Positions 52,427-61,680 are shown, counted from the first letter of the stretch. The stretch is 64,000 nucleotides of DNA from JACDAN01 sp963847235 (GCA_963847235.1 CAWJYU010000005.1:62001-126000); one strand, 5' to 3'. The notes: generated by a model not told the origin, from the sequence alone. Made by a program: numbers and translations.

Positions 52427-53106
52427 GGGTTCCAGCGGGCGCCGCGGACGGCTTCGGCCCGGGTGAGCGCGTCGATCAGCTCCGCGGCGGTCTTGCCGGT
52501 CCCGAGACGGACACGCACGTCCACACGGCGGCTGTCGCCCTCCTCCTCGAACTCGAGCGAGCTGACATCGGCGCCGGCGCCCTCGACCGCCTCGAGCACG
52601 GAGACGGCGCTCGTGCCCGCGGGCAGCTCGACGGCCAGGCGTCCCTCCTCCGGCCGCGTACGCGCCGAGAGCTTGTAGGCGAGGATCCGCAGCGGCCCAA
52701 GGCTGAGCAGCACGAGCGCGGTGGTGACGAACGCGGCCCAGTAGTACCCGACGCCGGAGGCCATGCCGATCGCGGCGACGACCCAAAGGGTGGCTGCCGT
52801 GGTCAGGCCCCTTACGGACAACCCTTGCCGGATGATCGCGCCCGCGCCGAGGAAGCCGATCCCCGTCACCACCTGAGCCGCGATCCGGGTCGGGTCGAAG
52901 ACGACGCCCTCCTCGGTCGAGAACCGCCAGTCCGTCCAGGCGTACGCGGACACCATCGTGAAGAGCGCCGCACCGACAGAGACGAGCATGTGCGTCCGCA
53001 GTCCCGCCTCGCGCTCGCGCAGCTCGCGTTCCAGGCCGATCGCCCCACCGAGCCCCGCCGCGAGCACGATCCGGAGGACGACCTCGGCCCAGGAGAGGTC
53101 AGGCAA
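52423..53106 (-). CDS. MgtC/SapB family membrane protein
   Basis: 227 residues. GLGGAIGLERELREREAGLRTHMLVSVGAALFTMVSAYAW and GIGFLGAGAIIRQGLSVRGLTTAATLWVVAAIGMASGVGYYWAA are the family signature over four membrane helices; the C-terminal soluble part (about 150-227) resembles an ACT-like domain, EEGDSRRVDVRVRLG. MgtC proteins help cells grow at low magnesium, probably through an indirect effect on ATP synthase. Overlaps rph by 8 bases and rdgB by 4. Confidence 0.9.
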   Translation of the reverse strand: MPDLSWAEVVLRIVLAAGLGGAIGLERELREREAGLRTHMLVSVGAALFTMVSAYAWTDWRFSTEEGVVFDPTRIAAQVVTGIGFLGAGAIIRQGLSVRGLTTAATLWVVAAIGMASGVGYYWAAFVTTALVLLSLGPLRILAYKLSARTRPEEGRLAVELPAGTSAVSVLEAVEGAGADVSSLEFEEEGDSRRVDVRVRLGTGKTAAELIDALTRAEAVRGARWNP

Positions 53107-53809
53107 GCACCGCCTCCACGGCGCGCTGCTGCGCCTGGCCGATCTCCTCGATGCCCGCAGCCGCCAGGTCGAGGAGCTCGTCCAGCTGCTCGCGGCTGAA
53201 GCGCTCGCCCTCGGCGGTCGCCTGCACCTCGATCAGCCGGCCGTCGCCGCTCATCACCACGTTGAGGTCGACCTCGGCGCGGGAGTCCTCGGAGTAGTCG
53301 AGGTCGAGCAGAGGCTCACCGTCCACGATTCCGAGCGAGACGCCCGCCACGGAGTCCGTGAGCGCCTTCCCGAGGCCGAAGCGATCGAGTGCCCGGCGCG
53401 CGGCGACGTAGGCGCCGGAGATCGCGGCGCAGCGCGTCCCGCCGTCCGCCTGGAGGACGTCACAGTCGATCCAGAGCGTCCGCTCGCCGAGCGCCTCCAG
53501 ATCGGTGACAGCGCGCAGAGACCTTCCGATCAGGCGCTGGATCTCCACGGTGCGCCCCTTCTGGCGGCCGGTGCTCGCCTCCCGCGCGGTCCGCTCGCCC
53601 GTGGACGCGGGCAGCAGGCCGTACTCCGCGGTCATCCAGCCCTTGCCCTTCCCCATCAGCCACCGCGGCACGCCCTCGGTGATCGACGCCGTGCAGAGGA
53701 CGCGCGTCTTGCCGGCGGAGATCAGCGCCGACCCGGCCGGCTGCTCGAGGTAGTCGACCTCGAGCTCCAGCGGCCGGAGCTCGTCGGCCCGCCGCCCGTC
53801 GGCTCTCAT
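53099..53809 (-). CDS. rph: Ribonuclease PH
   Basis: Phosphorolytic 3' exonuclease maturing tRNA ends. 236 residues: MRADGRRADELRPLELEVDYLEQPAGSALISAGKTRVLCTAS, GKGWMTAEYGLLPASTGERTAREASTGRQKGRTVEIQRLIGRSLRAV, and TLWIDCDVLQADGGTRCAAISGAYVA, all in the normal order with the phosphate-binding Arg and Thr-Arg. Complete. ATG overlaps the murI stop. Confidence 0.95.
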   Translation of the reverse strand: MRADGRRADELRPLELEVDYLEQPAGSALISAGKTRVLCTASITEGVPRWLMGKGKGWMTAEYGLLPASTGERTAREASTGRQKGRTVEIQRLIGRSLRAVTDLEALGERTLWIDCDVLQADGGTRCAAISGAYVAARRALDRFGLGKALTDSVAGVSLGIVDGEPLLDLDYSEDSRAEVDLNVVMSGDGRLIEVQATAEGERFSREQLDELLDLAAAGIEEIGQAQQRAVEAVLA

Positions 53810-54627
53810 GCGGCGGCCGCCTCGAGCTCGGCGATCTCGACGCGGCCGACGCCGTCTAGCGGGAGCTGGAGGAAGCGCTGCCCGAGCTCCCGGAAGCGTC
53901 CGATGTCGCCGGTCGTCAGGAACCGGTAGCCGCCCTCGCGGCTCGGGTCGTTCTCGATCCCTTTTCGGCTGAGCGTCTCGGCCACCTCGCGCGCCGTCTC
54001 CTCGGCCGAGAAGACGAGCGTCACGTCCCGACCGAAGACGCGCTGGAAGATCGGCCGGATCAGCGGGTAGTGCGTGCAGCCGAGGATCACGGTGTCGACC
54101 TGCGCTTCCTTGAGCGGCTCGGCGTAGCGCCGGACTGCGGCCGTCGTCTCGGCCCCGAACGGGTCGGCGCCCTCGATCAGCGGCACGAGGTCGGGGCACG
54201 CGACGGGGAAGAACCGCGTCCCGGCGTCGAGCGTGTGGACGAGCTCGGCGTACCGCCCGGCGTCGACGGTCGCCTCGGTCGCCATCAGCCCGATGCGCCG
54301 GTTCCGGGTCACCTGCACGGCCGCGTGCGCCTCCGGCGTGATCACGCCGACGACCGGAACCGAGATCCGCTCCTGGAGGTCCGGCAGCGCCGCCGAGGTC
54401 GCCGAGTTGCAGGCGACGAGGATCAGCTTCACGCCCTGCGCCTCCAGGTAGCCGGCGATCTCGAGCGAGAAGCGGCGCACCTCGTCCAGCGGCCGCGGGC
54501 CGTACGGCAGGCGCGCGCCGTCGCCGAGGTAGATGAAGTCCTCGTGGGGCATCGTGACCAGGCACTCGTGCAGGACGGTGAGGCCGCCCATGCCCGAGTC
54601 GAAGACGCCGATCGGTTCGGAATTCAT
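53806..54627 (-). CDS. murI: Glutamate racemase
   Basis: Supplies D-glutamate to peptidoglycan without a cofactor. 273 residues. IGVFDSGMGGLTVLHEC, the first catalytic Cys in LVACNSATSAAL, and the second in ILGCTHYPLIRP are all intact. ATG 54627 lies 6 bases after TACAAT; no Shine-Dalgarno sequence. Heads murI-rph-mgtC-rdgB. The murI-rph-rdgB order is common in actinobacteria. Confidence 0.95.
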   Translation of the reverse strand: MNSEPIGVFDSGMGGLTVLHECLVTMPHEDFIYLGDGARLPYGPRPLDEVRRFSLEIAGYLEAQGVKLILVACNSATSAALPDLQERISVPVVGVITPEAHAAVQVTRNRRIGLMATEATVDAGRYAELVHTLDAGTRFFPVACPDLVPLIEGADPFGAETTAAVRRYAEPLKEAQVDTVILGCTHYPLIRPIFQRVFGRDVTLVFSAEETAREVAETLSRKGIENDPSREGGYRFLTTGDIGRFRELGQRFLQLPLDGVGRVEIAELEAAAA

Positions 54628-54633
54628 CTGGCG

Positions 54634-54664
54634 ATTGTAAGAAGCCGGAGACTTGATCTACCCT
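54634..54664. promoter_or_regulatory. Divergent leaderless promoters (murI / secreted hydrolase)
   Basis: Minus TACAAT (54634-54639) is 6 bases before the murI ATG. Plus TACCCT (54659-54664) is 8 bases before the GTG 54673 and has TTGTAA 18 bases upstream as a possible -35, which overlaps the murI box. Confidence 0.5.
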
Positions 54665-54672
54665 CTTTCGCC

Positions 54673-56091
54673 GTGGGTCGCCGTTTTCTCCTGCTCGCAG
54701 GCGTCTTCTTCGTCGCTCAGACCGGCGCTGCCCAAGCCTTCACCAAGACGGAGCACACGCTCGCGATGGGCGACGGCGTCACCCTGGCCGCGACGCTCTA
54801 CACGCCGCCTGGCAGCCCGCCGACGGGCGGCTGGCCCGCAGTCCTCGCACTCCACGGGCTCGGCGGGAACCGGACCTCGATGAACTCGATCGCGGAGGCG
54901 CACCTGGTTCCGCACGGCTACGTGGTCATGACCATGGACGCGCGCGGGCACGGCGAGTCGGGCGGCGTGTCCTCGCTCGTCGGACCGCGTGAAGTCGCCG
55001 ACTACGCCGCCGCGCTCCAGTGGCTCCGCCTCCGTCCCGGCGTCAGCGACTCGAGGGTGGGCGCGCTCGGCTTCTCGCTCGGAGGCGGCTCAGTGTGGAA
55101 GCTGCTGACCGCACCCGGCGCGAGGCTCGCCGCGGCGGTTCCCGTGATGACGTGGACGAGCCTGTACGACTCGCTGCTGCCGCAGGGCCTCGTCAAGTCA
55201 GGGCTCATCGCGTACTTCCACAACCTGCTCCCGCCCGAGCGGTGGGACCCGGCGGTCACGACGCTGAGGGACGACGCGCTCCAGGGACGCAACGACGCCG
55301 CGATCCGCGCGTTCGCCGCGCAGCGCTCGGTCCGGGCCGACCTCGGCAGGATTCGGACGCCGGTCTTCATGCTCCAGGGCCGGCGCGACTACGCCTTCGA
55401 CATGCAGGAGGCGCTGGCTGCGTTCGGAAGGCTCCGCGGCCCGAAGCGGATCTACCTCGGCGGCCTCGGCCATGCGCCGTCGGCGAACCCGCCCGCCGAG
55501 CAGCCCTACTACTTCGGACAGATCCGGATGTGGTTCGACCGGTTCTTGAAGGGCCAGCTGAACGGGATCGACACGCGGCCGCGCATCGAGCTCGCGCCCG
55601 ATCCCTGGAGGGCACGCACCTACCAGGCCGCGGCGCTGCCGGCGCGAAAGGTTCTCCGGCTGACGTTCCGCGGCCGCCGGACGATCGACGGGCTCGGCGG
55701 CAAAGTCGTCCGGACCGTGGCGCCCACCCGGCGTCTCAACGAGACCTTCGGTCACGCGCTCGTCTCCGTGAAGGCCTCGACGCCGACGGGCTGGACGCAC
55801 CTCGTCGCCGTCCTCTCGGCGCTCACGCCGCGCGGTGAGATCGTGGTCAGCCAGGGCGGCGTGCCGACGACGACGCTTCGCGGGACGACGCGGACCCTGA
55901 CGATCCGCCTGCTGAGCCAGTCCACGACGATTCCGCGCGGCTCGCGCTTCCGCCTGACCCTGGCGGGTGTCTCGACCGCGCAGAACCCGAACAACCTCCT
56001 GTACCTCACGGGCCCGGAGAGCACTTCTCGACTCTTCCTCGGCGAGGCCAAGATCGTCCTGCCCGTCCTGCGCCGGCCGGTCTCGCGTTGA
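54673..56091 (+). CDS. Secreted alpha/beta hydrolase, X-Pro peptidase (CocE/S15)-like
   Basis: 472 residues. Signal peptide GRRFLLLAGVFFVAQTGAAQA, then an alpha/beta-hydrolase domain: LALHGLGGNRTSMNSIAEAHL (oxyanion region), VGALGFSLGGGSVWKLL (nucleophile Ser), MLQGRRDYAFDMQEAL (acid Asp) and GGLGHAPSANPP (His). The C-terminal beta-sandwich (about 330-472, with VSVKASTPTGWTHLVAVLSALTP) is the jelly-roll of S15/CocE enzymes. It should cleave esters or Xaa-Pro bonds outside the cell. The stop overlaps the TTG of the next secreted-protein gene. Confidence 0.87.
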   Translation: MGRRFLLLAGVFFVAQTGAAQAFTKTEHTLAMGDGVTLAATLYTPPGSPPTGGWPAVLALHGLGGNRTSMNSIAEAHLVPHGYVVMTMDARGHGESGGVSSLVGPREVADYAAALQWLRLRPGVSDSRVGALGFSLGGGSVWKLLTAPGARLAAAVPVMTWTSLYDSLLPQGLVKSGLIAYFHNLLPPERWDPAVTTLRDDALQGRNDAAIRAFAAQRSVRADLGRIRTPVFMLQGRRDYAFDMQEALAAFGRLRGPKRIYLGGLGHAPSANPPAEQPYYFGQIRMWFDRFLKGQLNGIDTRPRIELAPDPWRARTYQAAALPARKVLRLTFRGRRTIDGLGGKVVRTVAPTRRLNETFGHALVSVKASTPTGWTHLVAVLSALTPRGEIVVSQGGVPTTTLRGTTRTLTIRLLSQSTTIPRGSRFRLTLAGVSTAQNPNNLLYLTGPESTSRLFLGEAKIVLPVLRRPVSR

Positions 56092-57302
56092 GGCCCGCAC
56101 TCGTCGTCCTCGCCGTCGCGGCGCTCGTGGCCCTGCCCGGTGCCCATGCCGGCTCGGCCGCCGACCCGGGCGTGACCGGCAACTCGATCCTGCTCGGAGG
56201 GACGGTGCCGCTGACCGGGCCCGCCGCGGCCTTCGCGTCGGTCGCGCCCGGCGCCGACGCCTACTTCCGCTACGTCAACGACCGCGGAGGCGTCTTCGGG
56301 AGGAAGATCCGCTACAAGTACGTCGACGACGGCTTCGAGATCAATCGCACCGTCGACCAGACGCGCCGCCTCGTCCAGCAGGACCGCGTGTTCGCGATCT
56401 TCAACTCGATCGGCACCGAGCATGCGATCGCCGTGCGCCCGTACCTGAACCAGGTGGGCGTCCCGCACGTCTTCACCGGCACCGGCGCGAACACGTTCCA
56501 GGCCGATCGCGGGCGCTACCCGTGGTCGATGGGCTACCTCCCGAGCTTCGTCGGCGAGGGCGCGATCTACGGGCGCTACGTCGCCGGCTCGATGCCGCGC
56601 GCGCGGATCGCGGTCCTCTACGAGAACACGGACTACGGGCGCGACCTGACGAACGGACTCCGGCGAGGGCTCGGCCGGCGCGGGAACCGCATCGTCGCCG
56701 TCCGCAGCTACGAGATCACGGACGCGGACGTCAACTCGCAGATCTCCCAGCTGAAGCGCTCGGGCGCGAACACGTTCATGCTCTTCGCGACCCCCGGCTT
56801 CGCAATCCAGGCGTTCCTTTCCGCCCACCGCCAGGCCTGGAGGCCGCGTGCCTTCGTCAGCTCGGTCTCGATCGAGCCGTCGATCATGAAGGTGATCCGC
56901 CTGAACACGAGCGCGCAGGCGACGGCCGGGACGATCAGCATGGGCTACCTGAAGGACCCCACCTCGCCGACCTGGAACCGCGATCCCGCGATCCGGCTCT
57001 ACCGCCAGATCATGAGGCGCTACCTCCCGGGTCGGAAGGCGACCGACGTCTACCACTACTACGGCATGGCGGTGGCCCAGTCGATGGTGCACGCACTGCG
57101 CAAGGCGGGCCGGAACCTGAACAGGGCGGCGCTCCGGCGCGCGGTCACGCACATGAACCAGACCGACAACCCATTCCTGCTCCCGGGGGTCGCCGTCCGC
57201 ACCTCGCCGAGCAACTACTTCCCGATCGCGCGGGCGAAGCTCTTCCGGTACAGCGCCAAGGGCCAGTGGATGCCCTTCGGGCGTCTCCTAGCGGCTCGTT
57301 GA
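56088..57302 (+). CDS. Branched-chain amino-acid ABC transporter-type substrate-binding protein
   Basis: 404 residues. Signal peptide RPALVVLAVAALVALPGAHAG, then a type I periplasmic-binding fold: ILLGGTVPLTGPAAAFASVAPGADAYFRYVNDRGGVFGRKIRY (LivJ-type start), RIAVLYENTDYGRDLTNGL, ANTFMLFATPGFAIQAFL and YHYYGMAVAQSMVHALRKAG. There is no lipobox, and no permease or ATPase gene is near, so it is an orphan or serves a transporter elsewhere. TTG start overlaps the hydrolase stop; the two secreted products may share a substrate such as a peptide and its amino acids. Confidence 0.87.
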   Translation: MRPALVVLAVAALVALPGAHAGSAADPGVTGNSILLGGTVPLTGPAAAFASVAPGADAYFRYVNDRGGVFGRKIRYKYVDDGFEINRTVDQTRRLVQQDRVFAIFNSIGTEHAIAVRPYLNQVGVPHVFTGTGANTFQADRGRYPWSMGYLPSFVGEGAIYGRYVAGSMPRARIAVLYENTDYGRDLTNGLRRGLGRRGNRIVAVRSYEITDADVNSQISQLKRSGANTFMLFATPGFAIQAFLSAHRQAWRPRAFVSSVSIEPSIMKVIRLNTSAQATAGTISMGYLKDPTSPTWNRDPAIRLYRQIMRRYLPGRKATDVYHYYGMAVAQSMVHALRKAGRNLNRAALRRAVTHMNQTDNPFLLPGVAVRTSPSNYFPIARAKLFRYSAKGQWMPFGRLLAAR

Positions 57303-57394
57303 CCGCGTGAGAGGATTGCCTGTCACCCGCCGGAAGCGAAATGCCGACAACTGATTGACGCAATTTCCGTCTCACCCCACTGAAAGGGGGTCTT

Positions 57395-58477
57395 TTGACC
57401 AAATCAATCCGCTTCGTCCTGCTTCTGTCTGCGTGCGCTCTTGCACTCGCATTCGGAGGTAACGCACTCGCTGCGTACAACCCGTCGCTGCTCGTGGCCG
57501 GCACGAGCCACTCCACCGGGAGCGGTGGCCCCATCGTCATCGGGGTGGGCCAGGATCCGGCCGACGACACAACGGCCGTCGCCAACATCTACTCACCGCT
57601 CGGCTACGGCGTCTCGCTCACGCAGGCTCCCGGCGCGAGAATCGGCGACCTGGAGGCCATCGTGCTCATCCGTGCTCTGGGTGGGGCCCGCGTGCCGCTC
57701 CAGGGCACCGTCACGGCTCGGGATCCGGGCGCGTTCGTGAATCCGGCCCAGTTTCCTTGCGGTGGAGGCGTCCGCCACGAGGCCGTCTGGCTGATCGAGG
57801 GCACGCTCAACAACACGCCGATCCAGATCCCGATCTTCGTCGATCGAGTCACGAGCGGCGCCGAGGCGCAGTTCGCGTCCGCGAAGATGCGCATCTGCCT
57901 TCCCTCGGAGCAGGCCTCGACCACGGGTGCGACGCTGATCGTCGCCGCCTTCTCCGTGACCGGTGTCTTCAGCAACCCGACCACCCGCCGGACGTATCCG
58001 TGGAACGCGCTCTTCATCCCGTACGCGCCGGGAACCAGCACGCCGAACCCGACCAACGCCGCGCAGAGCACGTCGTACACGCGGCTTCCGGTTCAGCTTG
58101 CGGTGACCGCGAGGAAGATGAAGAGGGGCAAGCGCAGCTTCGCCCGCGTCACTGCCTGCCTCAGTGAGGCCGGACAGGCCGTTCGCGGCGTCCGGGTCAA
58201 CATCCTCGCCGGGCGCTCGGCCCGCAGGACGGCCCGCGTGGCCTTCGGCCGGACGAACTCCCGCGGTTGTCTCGTGCGGACGATCCGGCTCCGCAACCGG
58301 GTCACGTTCATCCGCGCGTCGACCTCGGTGCCCGAGCGCGACGTCACGAGCTCGCCGGGCTGCACGCCCGCGCTTTCCGCGGCACCAGGCCAGCTCCCGC
58401 CCGCTCGCTGCACCTCGGCGACGCTGGCTCCGGCGCTGAACCTGTTCAGCCGGAACATGGCGCGAGTGCGCCGCTAG
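57395..58477 (+). CDS. Secreted hypothetical protein
   Basis: 360 residues. Signal peptide TKSIRFVLLLSACALALAFG with cleavage near ALA; a first beta-rich domain (about 30-220, YNPSLLVAGTSHSTGSGGPIVIGVGQ, VTGVFSNPTTRRTYPWNALF); then a second domain with repeats reminiscent of Ig-like folds (VTARKMKRGKRSFARVTACLS, FGRTNSRGCLVRTI) and several paired Cys. I do not recognise the family. TTG start with ribosome-binding site AAAGGGGG, so a leader is present. Followed by a strong terminator hairpin. Confidence 0.75.
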   Translation: MTKSIRFVLLLSACALALAFGGNALAAYNPSLLVAGTSHSTGSGGPIVIGVGQDPADDTTAVANIYSPLGYGVSLTQAPGARIGDLEAIVLIRALGGARVPLQGTVTARDPGAFVNPAQFPCGGGVRHEAVWLIEGTLNNTPIQIPIFVDRVTSGAEAQFASAKMRICLPSEQASTTGATLIVAAFSVTGVFSNPTTRRTYPWNALFIPYAPGTSTPNPTNAAQSTSYTRLPVQLAVTARKMKRGKRSFARVTACLSEAGQAVRGVRVNILAGRSARRTARVAFGRTNSRGCLVRTIRLRNRVTFIRASTSVPERDVTSSPGCTPALSAAPGQLPPARCTSATLAPALNLFSRNMARVRR

Positions 58478-58491
58478 AGAGAACGCAAGCC

Positions 58492-58518
58492 GAGAGGGCC
58501 CCGACTCGGGGCCCTCTC
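58492..58518 (+). terminator. Terminator hairpin after the secreted protein
   Basis: An 11-bp perfect stem (GAGAGGGCCCC with GGGGCCCTCTC) around the loop GACTC, 15 bases after the stop. The downstream -10 box of the next gene follows at once. Confidence 0.75.
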
Positions 58519-58520
58519 AC

Positions 58521-58526
58521 TATTCT
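58521..58526 (+). promoter_or_regulatory. -10 box of the DUF72 gene
   Basis: TATTCT with 6 bases to GTG 58533; leaderless layout directly behind the terminator. Confidence 0.5.
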
Positions 58527-58532
58527 GGTTCC

Positions 58533-59462
58533 GTGGCCGAGCAGATCCGTGTCGGCACCTGCTCCTGGGCGGACGAGGCGCTCTCGAAGCATTTCTACCC
58601 GCCCGGGCTGAAGGCGGGCGAGCGGCTCGCGTACTACGCCGAGCACTTCGACATGGTCGAGCTCGACTCCACCTACTACCGGCTTCCCGTCGAGTCGATG
58701 GCCGCCCGCTGGGCCGAGCAGACCCCGGACGACTTCGTCATGCACGTGAAGGCCTTCGGCGTGATGACCCGCCACCCGGTCAAGAAGGAGCAGCTCCCCA
58801 CGGACCTGCGGGACGCGGCACCGGTTGACGAAAAGGGTCGGATCGACCGCCCGCCGCGCGAGTTTCGCGCCGAGATCTTCAAGCGGTTCCGCGAGGCACT
58901 CGAGCCGCTGCGCTCGGCGGGGAAGCTGGGCGGGACGCTGTTCCAGTTCCCGCCGTACGTGGTCTACAAGGACCTCTCGCTCGACTACCTCGCGTGGGCC
59001 GGGGAGCAGATGGGCGACGACGCGATGCTCGTCGAGTTCCGCCACGCGAGCTGGTACGAGGAGGACGTCCGCGAGGAGGTGCTCTCGTTCCTCGAGGAGC
59101 ACGGGATGTCGCTCGTCGTGGTGGACGCGCCCAAGGTGGAGGCGAAGAATGTCCCGCGGACGCTGCTCGCCGTCACAGGGCCGACGGCCTACGTCCGGTT
59201 CCACGGGCGAAACGCGAAGACCTGGAACACTCGCGGGAGGAGCGCGGCCGAGCGGTTCGACTACCTCTACACGGAGGACGAGCTGCGCGAGTGGGTCGAG
59301 CCGCTGCGCGAGCTCGCCGCGAAGGCCGAGAACGCGTACGCGCTCTTCAACAACAACAACCGCTCGCCGGGCGACGGCGGCTACGGCGGCCATGTCGCCC
59401 AGGGCGCGGCGAACGCGCAGATGCTCAAGAAGCTGCTGGCGGAAGCCGGCGTCCCGGCGTAG
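58533..59462 (+). CDS. DUF72 family TIM-barrel protein
   Basis: 309 residues. IRVGTCSWADEALSKHFYPPGLKAGERLAYYAEHFDMVELDSTYYRLP and FRHASWYEEDVREEVLSFLEEHGMSLVVVDAPK are the DUF72 signature, with YVRFHGRNAKTWNT, DYLYTEDELREWVEPLREL and ALFNNNNRSPGDG later in the barrel. The conserved acidic and aromatic residues point to a sugar- or nucleotide-related enzyme, but the reaction is unknown. Monocistronic by its own promoter. Confidence 0.9.
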   Translation: MAEQIRVGTCSWADEALSKHFYPPGLKAGERLAYYAEHFDMVELDSTYYRLPVESMAARWAEQTPDDFVMHVKAFGVMTRHPVKKEQLPTDLRDAAPVDEKGRIDRPPREFRAEIFKRFREALEPLRSAGKLGGTLFQFPPYVVYKDLSLDYLAWAGEQMGDDAMLVEFRHASWYEEDVREEVLSFLEEHGMSLVVVDAPKVEAKNVPRTLLAVTGPTAYVRFHGRNAKTWNTRGRSAAERFDYLYTEDELREWVEPLRELAAKAENAYALFNNNNRSPGDGGYGGHVAQGAANAQMLKKLLAEAGVPA

Positions 59463-59483
59463 CCGGAACCGGACGGTCTCGGC

Positions 59484-60125
59484 TCAGAGCCCGGCGAGGA
59501 ACTCGCCAAGCAGCTCGTTGAAGCGGTTCCGCCGCTCGACGTTCGTGAAGTGCCCGGCGCCCTCGAGCACCTCGAGGCGCCCGTTCGGCACCGACGCGAC
59601 GATCTCGCGCGCCTCGTCCACGGGCAGGAAGGGGTCCTCGCTGCCGGCGACGATCCAGAGCGGCCTCTCGAACTCGCGGACGAAGTCGGTCGAGTCCCGT
59701 CGGTCGCGGAGCGCTTCGGTCGCGCGGATCAGCTCCTCCACCGTCCGCTCGGGCGGAGGCGGCGCGGGCGCGCTCGGCGCCCAGGCCTCGATCCCCTGCT
59801 CGCGAAGCGTCTCGATCGCGGCGTTCCGGGCGGCCTTTCGGTCGTCGTCGTCGGCGCCGACGCGAGCACCCGCGAGGAAGAGCCCGCGGGCCCGCTCGCC
59901 GGCGAGCCGCGCAAGCGCGAGAGCGACGTAGCCGCCCATCGACAGCCCCACCGCGGCGAAGTCGTCGTCGAACCCGTCCCAGATCTGCTCTGCCCAGCCG
60001 TCGATCGAGTTGCCCTCGAGCTCGTAGAGGTTCGGGGCCAGCACGTCATGGCCCTCGAGTACATCGCGCTGCGGCGCCCACATCTCGGGCCCGAGCGGAA
60101 AAGCGTGGAGCAGGACGACCTTCAT
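59484..60125 (-). CDS. Alpha/beta hydrolase
   Basis: 213 residues. VVLLHAFPLGPEMWAPQRDVL (HG-type oxyanion loop replaced by HAFPLG), nucleophile elbow VGLSMGGYVALALARLAG, acid Asp in IVAGSEDPFLPVDEAREI, and His in LEGAGHFTNVERRNRFNELL. A complete catalytic triad; probably an esterase. No signal peptide. Last gene of the alkA operon, with an ATGA overlap to the gene before it. Confidence 0.85.
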   Translation of the reverse strand: MKVVLLHAFPLGPEMWAPQRDVLEGHDVLAPNLYELEGNSIDGWAEQIWDGFDDDFAAVGLSMGGYVALALARLAGERARGLFLAGARVGADDDDRKAARNAAIETLREQGIEAWAPSAPAPPPPERTVEELIRATEALRDRRDSTDFVREFERPLWIVAGSEDPFLPVDEAREIVASVPNGRLEVLEGAGHFTNVERRNRFNELLGEFLAGL

Positions 60126-60859
60126 TCGTGCCGGACGAGGACCCCGCCCTCGAGCTCGCGCGCCGTCTCGAAGCCGTACTCGGCACCCTCGAGCCCGAGC
60201 GCATCGGCAAGCTCCGAGAGCAGATCCTCTGCAGGCGGCAGGTCGACGGGCGAGTCGGCGGTCCGGGCGGCTCTGCGAATCGACGCCGGATCGGAGCCGG
60301 TGAGGCGCGCGATCACCGTCGGGTTGGCGCGCATGGCGATGGCGTCGCCCGGTGCGAGTGGGCCGCGGTACTCGGGCACGGACATGTACTCGTCCAGGAG
60401 CCGTCCGCGCTCGAAGGCGATGTAGTGAACGGCGAGCCCGTCTTCGACCCCGAGCGTGAAGGTCACGAACCCCACCGCGTTGGACAACTCCCGTCCGAGG
60501 CGCTCGAGCCGGCGAGGATCGCGGTCGGCGACCTCGTCGTAGACCGCCACCCAGCCGTTCCGCACCGGGGACACCGCCGTCTCGCGTGAGCGAAACACGC
60601 GCGGGACGAGCCGCTCCACGAGCTGGACGACACCGTTCTGGTCGTCGGTCTGGAGGTGAACCGACCCGAAGGACGGCGCGAGCACCGTGGTCTCGTTCCG
60701 CGGCTGCGCCGCCGCGACGGCATGGACGAGAGCGAGCGCAACGGACTCGCGCGGCTCGGTGAGCTCGAGCACGACTCCGCCGTCGGTCACTCGCGCCGTT
60801 CCGAGCGCGGTGCCGCCATCCTCGGCGATGAAGACGTCGCCTTCGTGCTTGATGTTCAT
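60122..60859 (-). CDS. Hypothetical protein between alkA and hydrolase
   Basis: 245 residues without signal peptide or membrane helices. Beta-rich start MNIKHEGDVFIAEDGGTALGTARV, then helical parts (LERLGRELSNAVGFVTFTLG, IRRAARTADSPVDLPPAEDLLSELADALGLEG). I do not recognise a family. It overlaps alkA (4 bases) and the hydrolase (4 bases), so it is co-translated and may work in the same repair context. Confidence 0.7.
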   Translation of the reverse strand: MNIKHEGDVFIAEDGGTALGTARVTDGGVVLELTEPRESVALALVHAVAAAQPRNETTVLAPSFGSVHLQTDDQNGVVQLVERLVPRVFRSRETAVSPVRNGWVAVYDEVADRDPRRLERLGRELSNAVGFVTFTLGVEDGLAVHYIAFERGRLLDEYMSVPEYRGPLAPGDAIAMRANPTVIARLTGSDPASIRRAARTADSPVDLPPAEDLLSELADALGLEGAEYGFETARELEGGVLVRHE

Positions 60860-61674
60860 CCCGGGTTCCGGCTCGCGACGAGCAGGTAGTGGGCCGTCAG
60901 GTTCTGGAACGGCTCGAACCGCTCGCCGAGCTCTCGTGTCTCCTCGATCGTCAGCACGCGGCCGTCACCATAGAACGACGAGACCGCGTACCGCAGGGCG
61001 AGGTCGCCCGCGGGCCAGGCGCGAGGCCTCGCGAGGTGCCGTGCGAGGAACCAGTCCGCGGTCCACTCGCCGATCCCCGGGAGCTGCATCAGCGTCGCCT
61101 TCACCTCGTGGTCGGGAAGCGACGAGAGCGCGTGCAGGTCGAGCTCCGTGCGCGCGAGCTCGAGGATGGAACGGGCCTTGCTGCGGGAGAACCCGAGGAC
61201 GGTCAGGTCCTCGGGCGAGGAGTCCGCCACGACCTCGCGGGCCGGGAAGGCGTAGGCGTGCTCCGCCCGAGCTCCGAAGCGCTCGATGAAGCGGTTCTGG
61301 ATCGCGCGGGCCGCCTTCAGGGAGATCTGCTGCGCCGAGATCGCCCCGACGAGCATCTCGAACGGATCTGGCGCGAGCGGAGGCCGGAAGCCCCGGAGCC
61401 GGGCCACGACCGGCACGAGCACGGGGTCGTCGGGCCGAAAGCCGGCCAGGTCGAACTCCGCGCCGAGCAGCTTGAGGACGACCGGGGCGGCCTCTTCGTC
61501 GAGCGGCTCGACGTCGACGCCGCCGGGCGCGGCCTCGACCCGAACCTCCTTGCCGCTGACGACCCGGTCGAGCCCTCCCTCGCGCCAGAGCGTGGCGAGA
61601 TCCGGCGCGAACACCCGGAAGCGCTCGGTCGTGAGCTCGAAGTCGAACGGCTGGGGCATGGCCAGTAACGCCAC
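60856..61674 (-). CDS. alkA: DNA-3-methyladenine glycosylase II (AlkA-type HhH-GPD)
   Basis: Excises a broad range of alkylated bases. 272 residues. An N-terminal beta domain (about 1-90) precedes DPFEMLVGAISAQQISLKAARAIQNRFIERFG; the helix-hairpin-helix is LMQLPGIGEWTADWFLARHLARPRAWPAGDLALRYAV, with the catalytic Asp in PAGDLAL. GTG 61674 has TACGGT 6 bases upstream; the alternative ATG 15 bases in (MPQPFDFELTTERF) is also plausible. tag at 17.2 kb is a second alkyl-base glycosylase in this window. Confidence 0.9.
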   Translation of the reverse strand: MALLAMPQPFDFELTTERFRVFAPDLATLWREGGLDRVVSGKEVRVEAAPGGVDVEPLDEEAAPVVLKLLGAEFDLAGFRPDDPVLVPVVARLRGFRPPLAPDPFEMLVGAISAQQISLKAARAIQNRFIERFGARAEHAYAFPAREVVADSSPEDLTVLGFSRSKARSILELARTELDLHALSSLPDHEVKATLMQLPGIGEWTADWFLARHLARPRAWPAGDLALRYAVSSFYGDGRVLTIEETRELGERFEPFQNLTAHYLLVASRNPG

Positions 61675-61680
61675 GCCCCA

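Noticed and set aside
56088..57302. Complete ABC transporter locus
   Set aside because: Only the substrate-binding protein is present; no permease or ATPase gene lies near it.
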